In this document: one piece after another, positions 8,297 to 17,572 of the stretch
How the letters are laid out: every line of letters begins with the position of its first letter
Numbering within the stretch: the stretch's first letter is position 1
From: CBDDLD01 sp965250025
Lineage (GTDB): Bacteria; Bacteroidota; Bacteroidia; Flavobacteriales; Flavobacteriaceae
Assembly: GCA_965250025.1 (NCBI GenBank)
Contig: OZ252283.1
Coordinates: forward strand, 2,542,001-2,606,000
Length of the DNA: 64,000 nucleotides
Direction: 5' to 3'
Translations under genes and position numbers: made by a program
The notes under the pieces: generated by a model
Told to the model about the DNA's origin: nothing
Database searches by the model: none
Seen by the model: the letters and a program-made list of their open reading frames with translations, nothing else

Positions 8297-9196
8297 TTAG
8301 TAGCTCCACATATCTTGTTCGAAGTTTCTGATCTTATCTTTTATACGTTCAGATTCTAATAACTGCATTAGCGCATTATCTGCCACATATTCTTTAACCT
8401 CTCTATCGCCATAAACGTTTTCTTCTTTATACGTTAACCCGTTAAAACGTCTACTATTTAACAAGTGGTCAAAAGATATTGGTACGGCACTATTCTTATT
8501 ATTAAATGCTTTAGCCTCATGAAGAATGTCTCTTATCTCAGGAAAGAACACCCAAAATAATGCATTAGGTTCTTTGTTGGCTTCATCATCAGAGTCTATA
8601 AAATTCACATCTGGAGCAGCTGGTGCTAATGCCAGAAGTCTATACTTTAACTCACCCTGACGCTTATCGAAGTACCAAAGTCCTTTCATCAAATACTCTT
8701 TGATGTCATAAGCTTCAATATTTCTTTTGATAATATACTCAGGATCTACATAACCATCTGCATTGAACTGGTCATATCCTACATCTAAAGTATCAGTTTT
8801 TTTCATAGAGTCATCCAGTTCTTTAAATGTAAGCTCTGAAGTGAAATAAGAATCTCTGTAAACTCTGTCAATCATTCCGTCTTTTATGTTCTGCATAAGA
8901 ACATGGAATAGTGAACGTCTGTCTTTACCTATATTGTTAGTATCCACAGGATAGTACAATGGAAAATTAGCACGCTCGTCTAAGACGACTCTTTCCCAGG
9001 TCATTTTTGAGAATAAGATATCTCTATCGTCTACATAACCATATTCTAATGGCTTATCATTATCTAATAACAACTGAGCTTCGGTTTTTAAACCTATTTC
9101 CTCAGGAATTTTAGCGTTTAAGATATTTGATTGTGCATTTATGGTATTTGCTACAAACAATCCTAATACGGTTAATAATATACTTTTAAATTTCAT
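8297..9196 (-). CDS. gldN: gliding motility / T9SS ring protein GldN
   Basis: 299 residues from ATG 9196, giving a clean Sec signal (MKFKSILLTVLGLFVANTINAQ); the frame extends nine codons further to 9223 but this only adds a polar leader. Body features typical of GldN/PorN: RDILFSKMTWERVVLDERANFPLYYP, EYLMKGLWYFDKRQGELKYRLLALAP and NALFWVFFPEIRDIL. GldN works in the periplasm with GldK as part of the ring under the outer membrane that couples the GldLM motor to the type IX translocon. Last gene of the operon; 76 bases separate it from gldM. No gldO paralogue follows. Confidence 0.96.
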   Translation of the reverse strand: MKFKSILLTVLGLFVANTINAQSNILNAKIPEEIGLKTEAQLLLDNDKPLEYGYVDDRDILFSKMTWERVVLDERANFPLYYPVDTNNIGKDRRSLFHVLMQNIKDGMIDRVYRDSYFTSELTFKELDDSMKKTDTLDVGYDQFNADGYVDPEYIIKRNIEAYDIKEYLMKGLWYFDKRQGELKYRLLALAPAAPDVNFIDSDDEANKEPNALFWVFFPEIRDILHEAKAFNNKNSAVPISFDHLLNSRRFNGLTYKEENVYGDREVKEYVADNALMQLLESERIKDKIRNFEQDMWSY

Positions 9197-9272
9197 CTTA
9201 TTCTTTATTATAGTTTGGGACATTTAATATCTCAACATATTAACGTCTGAACTTCGTCTAATATTATAATTA

Positions 9273-10844
9273 TTAGTTTGCCAATTCAACAACAACAGGT
9301 GTTACGGTCTTAATTCTGATCGAACTACCTCTTGCTTTAGCTTTAATGTTGATGAACTGAACAATATCTCCTCTTCTTGCAGATCTAAGTGCATTTTTAG
9401 CTGCAGAATTCAAGCGGTTACCTGTAACATTAACAGATGGCTTACCTGGAACTTTGATTGTAAAGGAAATAATATCTAATGGTAATTTGAAATCGAAATC
9501 ATCACCAAAGTCTGCTGATAGTTTACCTATCTCAACATTATTTCTTGGTAATTTAGCATTTCCTAACTGACCATTGAACGATCCCAAAGGTTTTGGTAAA
9601 TCTTTAATTCTAAATGTTTTGCTATCACCTGCAGATGATCCGTCATCTAAAGTTGCATTAACTTTGATCACAACCTCTCTACCAGTTTGAGGTCTCATCA
9701 TATATTTTCCGTTGCCTGTTTTTGTTAAACCAGGTGCAGAAGCATTCACTTTATTATCTGGTACACCAGCAAAAGAGATAGTCATTGGGTTATCTACACC
9801 ACGATATACCACATTCATTTTGTCTGCTGAGATTGTTGCTGAATTTGGTCTTGGCACTACTACATAGTTACCGATGATGTCAATTTCTAATGGCTTACCA
9901 TCTTCTAAGAATGTAAACTTTCCATCAATTTTATGCTCACCCACATTGCCTACATTGAAATCTAATTTAGCTGCTCCTGTAGAATCTACAGCCTCAGATA
10001 CATTAATTTCTTTTCCTTGTACAGTAAGTTTAGTCGGCGTTACGTTAGCGTATTTACCTAACACTACTTTACCTTGGAATTTTTCACCGGCAAAGAATGC
10101 TGATTTATCTGCCAATACTATTGCTTGGTATTTCTTAAGAGATACTGCTTCGTCTAATGTGTTACCTAAAAATAAGTTGAACATATTAGCCTCAGTCATC
10201 TTAACATCATTTTGCATTGCAGTTAACTTAGTGTAAGATGCAATTGCAGGGAATCCTTGGAAGTGGTAGTTTAACCAACTTTTCTTTATACCTTCACTTG
10301 TAGTTACTTCATCTGTACTAAAACGTTTTTCAAACTGCTCTATAGCTTTTTTATACTTTACATCCGTACCAAGAACGTCCTTGATATCTTTTTTGTAATC
10401 GTTAATTTTCGCAAGAACTTCTTGTCCCTTTTTAGTTTCACGATCTCCTGTAAACCACATCTCATCTAAGATATCAGTCTTGTCCATCGCTTCAAATGGT
10501 AAGGTTCCAGTTTCCGGATCTACAGCATATTTTCCTTCTCTTAAAAGGTCTGCCTTTAAAGTTTCGATATACTTGTAGAACTTATCAGAGATAATGCTTA
10601 CTTGTTTCGCTTTATTAGCTGGCACAGCAAACTCTTCTGGTTTTTCTTCTCCTTTGGTTTCTAAGTTAGCTAGTAAAGCACTATTTTTTTCAGTTGCTAC
10701 TGTGTTAGAATCTGTGAATTTAGCTTCCATTAATCCGAAAGCGGATAGTACTTCCTTGGACATATTCATTGCCATCATCGCAATAAATACCAAGTACATT
10801 AAGTTAATCATTTTCTGCCTTGCAGATAATTTTCCTCCTGCCAT
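9273..10844 (-). CDS. gldM: T9SS / gliding motor protein GldM
   Basis: 523 residues beginning MAGGKLSARQKMINLMYLVFIAMMAMNMSKEVLSAF, the invariant GldM start with a single transmembrane helix at about 13-34 that carries no cleavable signal. The remainder is a long periplasmic part of successive beta domains, with a helical first domain (residues about 40-220), ending RIKTVTPVVVELAN. GldM dimers pass through a GldL pentamer and rotate using proton-motive force, driving secretion and gliding. Start lies 51 bases after gldL. Confidence 0.97.
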   Translation of the reverse strand: MAGGKLSARQKMINLMYLVFIAMMAMNMSKEVLSAFGLMEAKFTDSNTVATEKNSALLANLETKGEEKPEEFAVPANKAKQVSIISDKFYKYIETLKADLLREGKYAVDPETGTLPFEAMDKTDILDEMWFTGDRETKKGQEVLAKINDYKKDIKDVLGTDVKYKKAIEQFEKRFSTDEVTTSEGIKKSWLNYHFQGFPAIASYTKLTAMQNDVKMTEANMFNLFLGNTLDEAVSLKKYQAIVLADKSAFFAGEKFQGKVVLGKYANVTPTKLTVQGKEINVSEAVDSTGAAKLDFNVGNVGEHKIDGKFTFLEDGKPLEIDIIGNYVVVPRPNSATISADKMNVVYRGVDNPMTISFAGVPDNKVNASAPGLTKTGNGKYMMRPQTGREVVIKVNATLDDGSSAGDSKTFRIKDLPKPLGSFNGQLGNAKLPRNNVEIGKLSADFGDDFDFKLPLDIISFTIKVPGKPSVNVTGNRLNSAAKNALRSARRGDIVQFINIKAKARGSSIRIKTVTPVVVELAN

Positions 10845-10895
10845 GTTTAATTAGTCTTTAAATTGTTATTAATTAATTTGGATAGAAAAAACTAA

Positions 10896-11528
10896 TTAGT
10901 TTTTGTTCATTGCAGATAACATTCCGCCATACACACCATTTAATGATGATAAGTTAGATGCTAAAGATTGCATTTGCTCTTTAAGCTTAGTTGCATTCTC
11001 AACAGCTTCTTCATTGATTGCTGCCTGACGGTTAACACTTTCTAATTGTACTTTATATAAGCTATTTAATGATTCCATTTGTGCTGCTGCTAAAGATAGC
11101 TCTTCACCATATTTTTTAGTTGCTGCAATAGAATCTACAGTTGGAGATATGCTTTTAGCTGCACCTTCGAAATTTTTAATGCTGTCACCTAAGCTCGACA
11201 TTAATTCACCATCTATTTTAGCTTCTTTCAATAAATTATCTAATTTTTTAGATAATAAGCCTTCAGCATCTTTTGGTTCTTCTTTCTTCTTTTTACCCAT
11301 AGATTGTCCTCCTGCTAATTCAGGATATACTAACGACCAATCTAATTCGCTTTGTTGCTTTTCGAATGCCGAATATGTAAATACCAATGCTTCAACAATC
11401 ATCCCTAAAGTTAAGATTTCAGAACCATAAGGCCAGTGCTGAATCTTAAAAAGTGCTCCTACGATTACGATTGCTGCTCCTAATCCGTAGATCATGTTTG
11501 TTAAAGTCATTTTACCTTTCTGTGCCAT
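10896..11528 (-). CDS. gldL: T9SS / gliding motor protein GldL
   Basis: 210 residues. Two transmembrane helices, at about 11-28 (NMIYGLGAAIVIVGALFKI) and 37-55, separated by HWPYGSEI; helix 2 carries the conserved acidic residue (MIVEALVFTYSAFE) implicated in proton coupling. The cytoplasmic C-terminal region (about 70-210) is highly charged and then helical, predicted coiled coil. Forms the pentameric stator-like ring around GldM in the inner membrane. Second gene of gldKLMN. Confidence 0.97.
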   Translation of the reverse strand: MAQKGKMTLTNMIYGLGAAIVIVGALFKIQHWPYGSEILTLGMIVEALVFTYSAFEKQQSELDWSLVYPELAGGQSMGKKKKEEPKDAEGLLSKKLDNLLKEAKIDGELMSSLGDSIKNFEGAAKSISPTVDSIAATKKYGEELSLAAAQMESLNSLYKVQLESVNRQAAINEEAVENATKLKEQMQSLASNLSSLNGVYGGMLSAMNKN

Positions 11529-11609
11529 AATTTTTTAATTTTTAGTTTAAGTTAAATGGATGTAACTTAAGTCGGGTTAATATTTGGTTTTTTAGTTTAA
11601 GTTCGAATT

Positions 11610-12962
11610 TTAGTTTGTAGCTGCATTTTTAGTCACTTCTGTTCCCATGTAATCCTGAACAGTTCTGAATCCAATATAACTACGTGCTGAATCTGCATAC
11701 TCGTAATCTCTTGAGCTTACTTGTAAATAGTATGCAACATCTTTCCATGATCCACCTCGTACAACTTTACGTGTATTTTCCGGATCATTTACATTAGGGT
11801 TAATGGTTGATGAGTATTCATATGACGCCGGATCGTATGATCCATTGACCCATTCGGATACGTTCCCTGCCATGTTATACAGGTTAAAATCATTAGGATC
11901 GTAAGCATCTACTTCTACAGTATATAATGCCTGATCGGCAGCATAATCCCCTCTTAATGGCTTGAAGTTAGCCATGAAACAACCACGGTCATTTTTAGCA
12001 TAAGGTCCTCCCCAAGGATACGTAGCACCTTGTAAACCGCCTCTGGCTGCATATTCCCATTCTGCTTCTGATGGTAATCTGTATGAGTTAACAGGTCGTT
12101 TTCCTTTCTTTTTCTGGTAACCGTTATGGTGTATGGTTCTCCACTGACAAAATGCACGCGCTTGCTTCCAAGATACACCTACAACCGGATAATCGCCATA
12201 AGCATCATGCCAAAAATAGTCATTGTGCATTGGCTCGTTATAAGAGTAAGCAAAATCTCTGATCCAAGCTGTTGTATCAGGATACACTTCCACTTCTTCT
12301 TGTGAAACAACATCAGAACGCTTTAAGCTTCTGTCTCTTGCTGCTTTTTGAAGATCTCTTACGGAGTACTGGAACTTAAACTGAGTAACATCCCACATAC
12401 GCTGTCCGTTATAAGATTCTTCGAGAGGTAAGTACATCCCATCCATAACTTCGGCATATAACTCGTCCGGATAATCGTCTGTATCAAAAAACAACTCTAC
12501 ATCGTTATTGATTTTTCTTTGCTCGTTACCATAGGTATTTAGCATATAACTTTCGTAAGCGTTCATTTCTTCAGGATTGGAATCCTTGTATGCGAACTCT
12601 CCTATGTCATCACTTCCTGGAGTCTTACCTTCCAGATCTGCCATTTCGGCTAATTTCAGCCTGATAATAGAGTCTCTAACCCAATATACAAATTGACGAT
12701 ATTCACTGTTAGAAATCTCAGTTTCGTCCATGTAAAATGCACGTACCGTAGCTGTTTTAGTTGGCGCATCTTGCACCCCTGCTATATCATCATCAGATTT
12801 ACCCATAATGAAGGCTCCTCCTGGCACCAGCGTCATTCCATACGGTTTTTCAGGATGCCATTTTTTTCCTTTGACACCCACTAACTGACCTTTATCACCA
12901 GAATTACAACTGGCAACCAAAGCAAACACTGTGGTTAATAAAACAAACTTCTTAATATTCAT
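11610..12962 (-). CDS. gldK: T9SS / gliding lipoprotein GldK
   Basis: 450 residues with lipoprotein signal (lipobox VASC, Cys19). The mature part is a formylglycine-generating-enzyme (SUMF1/FGE-sulfatase) fold: MTLVPGGAFIMGKSDDD, YRLPSEAEWEYAARGG, LYNMAGNVSEWV, VVRGGSWKDVAYYLQ and a final IGFRTV. In GldK/PorK this domain is structural, not catalytic; it forms the outer-membrane-attached ring with GldN. An insertion (about 100-200) between fold elements is rich in acidic residues. First gene of the operon, with a promoter at 13005-13035. Confidence 0.96.
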   Translation of the reverse strand: MNIKKFVLLTTVFALVASCNSGDKGQLVGVKGKKWHPEKPYGMTLVPGGAFIMGKSDDDIAGVQDAPTKTATVRAFYMDETEISNSEYRQFVYWVRDSIIRLKLAEMADLEGKTPGSDDIGEFAYKDSNPEEMNAYESYMLNTYGNEQRKINNDVELFFDTDDYPDELYAEVMDGMYLPLEESYNGQRMWDVTQFKFQYSVRDLQKAARDRSLKRSDVVSQEEVEVYPDTTAWIRDFAYSYNEPMHNDYFWHDAYGDYPVVGVSWKQARAFCQWRTIHHNGYQKKKGKRPVNSYRLPSEAEWEYAARGGLQGATYPWGGPYAKNDRGCFMANFKPLRGDYAADQALYTVEVDAYDPNDFNLYNMAGNVSEWVNGSYDPASYEYSSTINPNVNDPENTRKVVRGGSWKDVAYYLQVSSRDYEYADSARSYIGFRTVQDYMGTEVTKNAATN

Positions 12963-13004
12963 AGAAACTCGAGGTTAAATTAGTCGTCCTTAATTTTAAG
13001 GTCG

Positions 13005-13035
13005 TAAACATATTTATATATTTTTTAAAAAGCAA
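13005..13035 (-). promoter_or_regulatory. predicted gldKLMN promoter
   Basis: On the minus strand TTG (13035-13033), 20 bases, then TATGTTTA (13012-13005), one mismatch from TAnnTTTG and with the spacing known for Bacteroidota sigma-A. Leader of about 40 bases to gldK. Confidence 0.5.
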
Positions 13036-13067
13036 CTTTTTTTAAAGTTTTTTTGCATTTCATCCAT

Positions 13068-13117
13068 AAAAAACGCAGTTCATCGATAGTTAAAATGTTA
13101 AAAATCCGATGAAACGC
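13068..13117 (-). terminator. possible terminator of the topA-arginase-like operon
   Basis: On the minus strand an imperfect hairpin whose core is TTCATCG...CGATGAA (13107-13113 with 13079-13085), extended by mismatched GC bases and followed by T6, just after the stop of the arginase-like gene. The loop is long (21 bases), so confidence is limited. Confidence 0.4.
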
Positions 13118-13122
13118 ATATT

Positions 13123-14289
13123 TTAAAAACTATTCTTACGGTATGCCTTATACCAACGCTCTGGTATCTCATCTTTAAGCGCACTCAAATAATCATCATG
13201 GGTGCATGGTAATAACGTATGCTTTTTTAATTTATTATTAACATTTGGCAAAAAAGGTATTTCTATCCACCAACGTCCAGTTTTTAAACTTTTATAGAAT
13301 TTCAAATCTTCACCACCTGCCATTACATTGTATTTCTGATAATGATTATCGTTAGTGAAATCATCATCTTTAATTCTAGAACTTACACCTTCTATAAAGT
13401 ACCATATCATTTGAGCAATCAACATGGCTGTAGCACTATCTTTTGCCGCATATTTATACTCATAGATCCCAAAAGCAGACACCTTATTACTTATGCCAGC
13501 GTAGCGGGTTATCGCACATATTTCTTTTCCATTAAATCCATTTGGCGAAAATTTCTGAGAAGAATCAAACTCCGAAGCTCTTACAGATTTTAAGTCTACT
13601 GTTACGATATGAGCATCTCTCATTACAGGTTCTACCAGACTTATATCTTGAGTGACTTCTCCTAATCGATAGGCTTCAAAATATAATTTTTCGATCAGGT
13701 CTATTTCTTCCTGAGAATTAAAATAAGTTTGATATCCAATTGTTGAATAATTAAACAGGTTATATGGTTCTTCTAAAATGACCTTTCCTAAATAACTGTT
13801 ATTCTTAATTGGTAAATTGGCATCTCCCAGATCGAAATTGGTATCCACATTTACAATATTCACCATGGGTTGAATATTATCGTAAGCTCTGTAATTGGCA
13901 TACGTCAGATCCTGACTTCCGCCCAATATTATTGGTATGATCTTGTTCTCCACTAAAACTTCTATGGAAGTTCTGAGCGCAAAATAGGTATCTTCTACAG
14001 TTTCTCCGGGTTTTATGTCCCCTAGATCAGCAACTGTAACATGCCAGTTCCCGGGAAAAAGCCCATACAACGATTTGCGGATGGTATCAAAACTTAAGTC
14101 TTCACCTATATAATTAACATCATTGCGATGTTCCAATACGCCGATAATGGCAATATCAACGCCTTCTAGATCAGGAATACCATTTTGTTGAGAGTGAATT
14201 TTAAATTTTCTACCTAGAGTTTGTTGCTGCAGTAACTCTTTATGAGCTAATACAGCATCTGAAACAGGTGAGAGAAAATTAAAATTCAT
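13123..14289 (-). CDS. arginase/formimidoylglutamase-fold protein, metal site degenerate
   Basis: 388 residues. The order of motifs follows the arginase/agmatinase/HutG family, but each ligand motif is altered. GG(D/G)H is GGSQD (123-127), D-x-H-x-D is DTNFD (149-153), and D-x-D is DLK (232-234). Both His ligands and one Asp are therefore replaced, so binuclear Mn catalysis is unlikely. Remaining family-like features are IAIIGVLEHRND near residue 46 and a long helical C-terminal part. Usually annotated as formimidoylglutamase. It lies 6 bases after topA and upstream of gldK on the same strand, an arrangement common in Flavobacteriaceae. I infer a structural or regulatory role. Confidence 0.8.
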   Translation of the reverse strand: MNFNFLSPVSDAVLAHKELLQQQTLGRKFKIHSQQNGIPDLEGVDIAIIGVLEHRNDVNYIGEDLSFDTIRKSLYGLFPGNWHVTVADLGDIKPGETVEDTYFALRTSIEVLVENKIIPIILGGSQDLTYANYRAYDNIQPMVNIVNVDTNFDLGDANLPIKNNSYLGKVILEEPYNLFNYSTIGYQTYFNSQEEIDLIEKLYFEAYRLGEVTQDISLVEPVMRDAHIVTVDLKSVRASEFDSSQKFSPNGFNGKEICAITRYAGISNKVSAFGIYEYKYAAKDSATAMLIAQMIWYFIEGVSSRIKDDDFTNDNHYQKYNVMAGGEDLKFYKSLKTGRWWIEIPFLPNVNNKLKKHTLLPCTHDDYLSALKDEIPERWYKAYRKNSF

Positions 14290-14295
14290 GAATTA

Positions 14296-16791
14296 TTACT
14301 TTTTTGCTGTCGTCTTCTTTTTGGTTGCTCTTTTCTTTGGTGCATTCTTTTCAAGAATCTCAACAGCTTCTTCTAGTGTCATCTTAGAAACATCAACGGT
14401 TTTTGCCAGTTCGATTTTTTGTTTCCCTTTGATTACATTATGCCTGCCCCACCTTGCTTTCTCTACTCGTATACCTTCTGCTTCCCAATGATGCACCAGC
14501 TTGTCTTTTTCTTTTTGAATTTTTTCTTCGATCAAAGTTACAATATCATCTTCGGATAAATTATCCCAATCATATTTTTTATTGACATTTATAAAAAGAT
14601 TATTCCATTTTATAAAAGGTCCAAATCTGCCTTTACCTTTTGTAACTTCCAGATCCTTGTATACGTATATAGGAGCGTCAGCCTTTTCTTTCTCTTTTAT
14701 GTACTCGATAGCCTGATCCAATTCAACACTTAATGGATCTACTCCTTTTGGCAAAGACACAAACTTTTTACCAAAACGCACGTAAGGCCCAAAACGTCCA
14801 TTATTGACTTCTACGTCTTCACCATTATAATCGCCCAAAGCTTTTGGAAGTTTAAACAAGTCCATAGCTTCTTCAAAGGAAATAGAGTTCAATTGCTGAT
14901 CGGGTGACAAACTTGCAAACATTGGTTTTTCGTCATCATCAACTGTACCTATCTGAACCATCGGTCCAAAACGCCCTAATCGTACACTGACCTGACGTCC
15001 TGTTTTGGGATCTACACCTAAAATACGTTCTCCCGATTCGCGCTCTGCATTCTCCTGTACTTCTTCGACTTGTGGATGAAAATCTTTGTAGAAATCCTTC
15101 ATCATTGATCGCCAATCTTCTTTACCATCGGCAATATCATCAAAATCTTCTTCTACTTTAGCTGTAAAATTATAATCGAGGATATTCTCAAAATGATTGA
15201 CTAAAAAATCAGTCACTATCATACCGATATCGGTTGGGACTAACTTACCTTTATCTGACCCTACTTTTTCAGTAAGCGATTTCTCACTGTAAGTGTTTGA
15301 CTCTAAAGTCATTTGAATATAAGATCTATCTACTCCATCAACAGTGCCTTTCTCAATATAATTTCTATTCTGAATTGTAGAAATTGTTGGCGCATATGTA
15401 GATGGTCTACCGATACCTAATTCTTCTAATTTTTTGACTAAGGATGCTTCTGTAAATCTTGCCGGTGGTCTTGAAAAACGTTGCGTGGCGGTAATATAAT
15501 TTGCATTTAAAGCTTCTGAAACTTTTAAATCGGGCAACAATCCTGCTTGTTCTTCATTTTCATTGTCTGTTCCTTCCAAATATACTTTTAGAAATCCATC
15601 AAAAGTAATTACCTCCCCATTAGCTACAAACTGTTCCTTAACCGGTTCAGAAGCATTCACTCCAATTTTCACATTGGTACGCTCTAGTTGTGCTTCGCTC
15701 ATTTGCGAGGCAATAGTACGCTTCCATATCAACTCATACAATCTCGCCTGATCTCTTTCTACTGCTACAGTATGGTTTGCAAAATTTGTAGGTCGTATCG
15801 CTTCGTGAGCTTCCTGAGCTCCTTTTGTTTTCCCTTTATAATTTCTTGGTTTACTGTAAGAGGCACCATAAGCCGAAACAATCTCGTTTTCTGCACCCTG
15901 TTTAGCTTCATCGGAAAGGTTAACACTATCCGTTCTCATATAAGTAATGAAACCCGCCTCATATAATCGCTGGGCATTACTCATGGTTCTACTTACAGAA
16001 AAGCCTAACTTTCTAGATGCTTCCTGTTGTAATGTTGAAGTTGTAAATGGAGGTGCCGGAGATTTCTTAACCGGTTTCTTTTCCAAATTAGCCACATGAT
16101 ATGTAGCTTGTATATTCTTTTTAAGAAAAGCTTCTGCTTCTTCCTTAGTAATTATATTTTTTGGCAGTTTTGCTTTAAAAGCAACACCATTATTATTAAT
16201 AAATTCAGCATCGATTCTATATGATGCTTCACTATTGAAATTTTCTATTTCTCGCTCGCGTTCTACAATCAAACGTACAGAAACAGATTGTACCCTACCC
16301 GCAGACAAACCGCCTTTAACCTTACGCCACAATACCGGTGATAGTTCATAACCCACAATACGATCCAGTACACGTCGTGCCTGTTGCGCATCAACTAAAT
16401 TGTAATCTATACTGCGTGGATTTTCAATAGCTTTTTGAATTGCAGATTTGGTAATCTCATGAAAAACAATACGTTTTGTTTTTTCTTTATCTAATCCCAA
16501 AGTTTCTGCTAAGTGCCATGCTATAGCCTCTCCTTCCCGATCTTCATCACTTGCCAACCAGACCATTTCAGCATTTTTAGCCAGATCCTTCAACTTCTTT
16601 ACGACATCTCTTTTGTCCTTAGACACTTGATATTTTGGCTTAAAATCGCCATCTACATCAACACCCAATTCTTTTGATGGTAAATCCGCTATATGACCAA
16701 AACTAGACGCTACCTTATACTCTTTCCCCAGAAATTTCTCTATGGTTTTTGCCTTTGCTGGTGACTCAACGATGACTAAATTCTTCGGCAT
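14296..16791 (-). CDS. topA: DNA topoisomerase I (type IA)
   Basis: 831 residues. TOPRIM domain at the start (MPKNLVIVESPAKAKTIEKFLG; Asp cluster LASDEDREGEAIAWH near 80). The active-site tyrosine segment is GFITYMRTDSVNLS around residue 285. GIGRPSTYAPTISTIQNRNY follows near 450. The C-terminal third carries topoisomerase repeats of the KTGRQVSVRLGRFGPMVQIG / NGRFGPYVRFG / KGRFGPFIKW type in place of Cys zinc fingers, and ends in a Lys-rich tail (KKRATKKKTTAKK). Relaxes negatively supercoiled DNA. Promoter box TACATTTG at 16811-16818; likely co-transcribed with the arginase-like gene. Confidence 0.97.
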   Translation of the reverse strand: MPKNLVIVESPAKAKTIEKFLGKEYKVASSFGHIADLPSKELGVDVDGDFKPKYQVSKDKRDVVKKLKDLAKNAEMVWLASDEDREGEAIAWHLAETLGLDKEKTKRIVFHEITKSAIQKAIENPRSIDYNLVDAQQARRVLDRIVGYELSPVLWRKVKGGLSAGRVQSVSVRLIVEREREIENFNSEASYRIDAEFINNNGVAFKAKLPKNIITKEEAEAFLKKNIQATYHVANLEKKPVKKSPAPPFTTSTLQQEASRKLGFSVSRTMSNAQRLYEAGFITYMRTDSVNLSDEAKQGAENEIVSAYGASYSKPRNYKGKTKGAQEAHEAIRPTNFANHTVAVERDQARLYELIWKRTIASQMSEAQLERTNVKIGVNASEPVKEQFVANGEVITFDGFLKVYLEGTDNENEEQAGLLPDLKVSEALNANYITATQRFSRPPARFTEASLVKKLEELGIGRPSTYAPTISTIQNRNYIEKGTVDGVDRSYIQMTLESNTYSEKSLTEKVGSDKGKLVPTDIGMIVTDFLVNHFENILDYNFTAKVEEDFDDIADGKEDWRSMMKDFYKDFHPQVEEVQENAERESGERILGVDPKTGRQVSVRLGRFGPMVQIGTVDDDEKPMFASLSPDQQLNSISFEEAMDLFKLPKALGDYNGEDVEVNNGRFGPYVRFGKKFVSLPKGVDPLSVELDQAIEYIKEKEKADAPIYVYKDLEVTKGKGRFGPFIKWNNLFINVNKKYDWDNLSEDDIVTLIEEKIQKEKDKLVHHWEAEGIRVEKARWGRHNVIKGKQKIELAKTVDVSKMTLEEAVEILEKNAPKKRATKKKTTAKK

Positions 16792-16810
16792 TTTTTGTTT
16801 TTTAAGGCTA

Positions 16811-16818
16811 CAAATGTA
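16811..16818 (-). promoter_or_regulatory. predicted -7 box of topA
   Basis: TACATTTG on the minus strand, perfect TAnnTTTG, 19 bases before the ATG. No TTG at the expected -33 distance. Confidence 0.55.
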
Positions 16819-16910
16819 TATGAAAAATAAGAAACGATCATAATTTTTAAAATTTTCAATAGCATTTCAACCTAAAAAAAGCACCAATGGTCTGTTGTTT
16901 TTCGACATAA

Positions 16911-16933
16911 AAAAACCTGAAATAAATTTCAGG
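16911..16933 (-). terminator. terminator of the small lipoprotein gene
   Basis: CCTGAAA (16916-16922), loop TAAA, TTTCAGG (16927-16933); followed on the minus strand by seven T. It lies 28 bases after the stop of the gene at 16961. Confidence 0.7.
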
Positions 16934-16960
16934 CTTTCATTATAATGTATCATTTAACTT

Positions 16961-17398
16961 CTAATAACTATAAGTAACCGATTCTCCCAAACCATCTATG
17001 TTTAAATTAATTTCGTTGCTTCCTTCGATTCTAAGTGGTAAGAGATCAAATGTGACTGTTCTCTGAAAAACAGCCAGACAAGCTTCGTTATTAATCAATT
17101 GAAACTTTAAATTTCGTTGTTCGGGAAAAGACTCTAAGATTAAACCAGAATCTACCATATTAAATTCCCAACTGTTACCATCGCATCCTGAGCTTGATAT
17201 CTCTACACTTAAGCAATCGTCAATAACCTCTACATTCACAAATGTAAAGAAGGCCGTTTCCAAATCATTATACAGATCTTCATTTACAATTACATTCTGA
17301 TCGCAATTGGTAACAATACTTTCGTCATCATCGCATTGAGTGCTTAGAAAGCACATTATAACTATTAAACTTAACGTTAGTTGTTTGATTATTTTCAT
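16961..17398 (-). CDS. small hypothetical lipoprotein
   Basis: 145 residues from ATG 17398 (ten more codons are open upstream, but this start gives the normal leader MKIIKQLTLSLIVIMCFLSTQC with the lipobox Cys near 22, then DDDES). The mature part is acidic, with two further Cys pairs, and has the pattern of a small beta-sandwich (alternating hydrophobic strands, ending NEINLNIDGLGESVTYSY). No recognised family; presumably an envelope lipoprotein. Divergent from miaB. Confidence 0.7.
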   Translation of the reverse strand: MKIIKQLTLSLIVIMCFLSTQCDDDESIVTNCDQNVIVNEDLYNDLETAFFTFVNVEVIDDCLSVEISSSGCDGNSWEFNMVDSGLILESFPEQRNLKFQLINNEACLAVFQRTVTFDLLPLRIEGSNEINLNIDGLGESVTYSY

Positions 17399-17506
17399 GG
17401 CCGATTCATTTTTACTTATAAGATGCATAAATCCTCAGAAGGTTGCGTTTTTATTTTCCAAACACTATAATACTATTTATATAAGCACAAACATAGACCT
17501 GTCATC

Positions 17507-17538
17507 TTGTCACAAAACTTAAATATTTCATATCTTTG
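17507..17538 (+). promoter_or_regulatory. predicted promoter of the miaB-secG operon
   Basis: TTG (17507-17509), 21 bases, TATCTTTG (17531-17538): full match to the -33 TTG / -7 TAnnTTTG promoter, 34 bases before the miaB ATG. Confidence 0.7.
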
Positions 17539-17572
17539 CACGTTAATTGCATCTACAGGATTATATTGATTT

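Noticed and set aside
9874..10236. Plus-strand frames over gldM and gldL
   Set aside because: Shadows of conserved genes on the minus strand; their length reflects the repetitive codon use.
12963..13122. Riboswitch or small RNA upstream of gldK
   Set aside because: The spacer shows only a promoter-like pair and an imperfect terminator hairpin; no known riboswitch core was seen.
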